DNA of 12,843 nucleotides from the NCBI GenBank assembly GCA_900761995.1, contig CAAFEY010000156.1, positions 1 through 12,843 on the forward strand. The letters run 5' to 3'. Both the position numbers and the translations under genes were made by a program. The stretch comes from an uncultured Collinsella sp. Its GTDB lineage: Bacteria > Actinomycetota > Coriobacteriia > Coriobacteriales > Coriobacteriaceae. The number at the start of each line of letters is the position of its first letter. The stretch's first letter is position 1. The notes beneath the pieces were generated by a model that saw only the letters and a list, made by a program, of their open reading frames with translations, was not told the origin of the DNA and searched no databases. Shown piece after piece: positions 12,463 through 12,843 of the stretch.

Positions 12463-12843
12463 TTGTCTCGACTGAACAAAGGGGCCGCGGAGCAGCGTTT
12501 TTCACTGCCCGCCTTGCTCCAAAAGCTAGCCCGCGTCATGGCCGTGGCGCTCGCGCTGGTGTGCGCGGGGGCATATGCGCCCACGACCGCCCAGGCGCTT
12601 GAGACCGCAAAGATCACCGCGCGTCCCAATACCGGTTCGGGCAGCGACGTGGTCGGCGGTACCGAGACGCGCATTACCTGGGAAGTTCAGGCCGATGCCG
12701 ACGAGGAGCTGAGCGGTCTTTCGCTGACGTTTGTCGACGGCACGACGTTTGGTACCGATGACACGCGATTGACGATGCTCTCGGGCGAGGACCTCATGGA
12801 TCGTACGCCCATGAAGCCCACGTGCAAGGCTGACGGCCAGACG
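12463..12843 (+). CDS. Exported or membrane protein, N-terminal part (3' end outside window)
   Basis: An open frame of 127 codons to the right edge. The TTG at 12463 is chosen because AGGAG lies 5 bases upstream and it opens a basic N-terminus (SRLNKGAAEQRF) followed by a hydrophobic segment (about 22-39) and a likely signal-peptidase site after AQA (45). The mature part begins LETAKITARPNTGSG and is acidic and Thr/Asp-rich, with TWEVQADADEELSGLSLTFVDG suggesting a beta-rich domain outside the membrane. Its place right after a substrate-binding protein gene suggests a transporter part, perhaps a permease with an extra extracytoplasmic N-terminal domain. No permease motif is visible in this fragment, so that is a guess from context. 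Confidence 0.75.
   Translation, partial: MSRLNKGAAEQRFSLPALLQKLARVMAVALALVCAGAYAPTTAQALETAKITARPNTGSGSDVVGGTETRITWEVQADADEELSGLSLTFVDGTTFGTDDTRLTMLSGEDLMDRTPMKPTCKADGQT

Noticed and set aside
11454..12674. 406-codon open frame on the minus strand opposite the substrate-binding protein
   Set aside because: Antisense shadow crossing two genes, a terminator and a promoter; no recognisable domain.

Overview
The window is bacterial, GC-rich and densely coded. Codon use, gene families and small intergenic gaps fit an anaerobic, gut-type member of the Actinomycetota, most likely Coriobacteriia close to Collinsella. That placement is an inference from gene content, not from a marker gene. No tRNA, rRNA, CRISPR array, insertion sequence or phage gene was seen.

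Layout: (1) 1-3432, minus strand: a LysR-type regulator, ribonuclease HI, a Gfo/Idh/MocA oxidoreductase tightly coupled to an acylphosphatase, then the 5' part of a PerR-type Fur-family repressor that runs off the left edge. (2) 3433-5117: divergent intergenic region with a strong promoter, a 17-codon cysteine-containing leader ORF and switchable hairpins, then an O-acetylhomoserine sulfhydrylase (metY type) ending in a textbook terminator. (3) 5118-6574, plus strand: a secreted protein and a small two-helix membrane protein, closed by a bidirectional terminator. (4) 6608-7834, minus strand: a ketopantoate-reductase family protein and an unrecognised 64-residue protein. (5) 7998-11336, plus strand: an aldo/keto reductase with two ferredoxin-like cysteine clusters, a second Gfo/Idh/MocA oxidoreductase and endonuclease IV. 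The two gaps in this run each carry one copy of a near-identical 85-86 base hairpin repeat. (6) 11337-12843: an amino-acid ABC transporter substrate-binding lipoprotein, a terminator, and the start of an exported or membrane protein cut by the right edge, possibly the partner permease.

Most genes are household metabolism, redox and DNA-repair functions. The two most interesting signals are non-coding. The leader of the sulfhydrylase gene (3529-3705) looks like an attenuator: a short ORF with a perfect Shine-Dalgarno sequence, two Cys codons and mutually exclusive stems, next to candidate LysR operators. The second is the hairpin repeat pair at 9182-9267 and 10369-10453. Its sequence differences between copies preserve base pairing only in the plus-strand RNA, which suggests it acts as RNA structure inside the co-directional aldo/keto reductase - oxidoreductase - endonuclease IV run.
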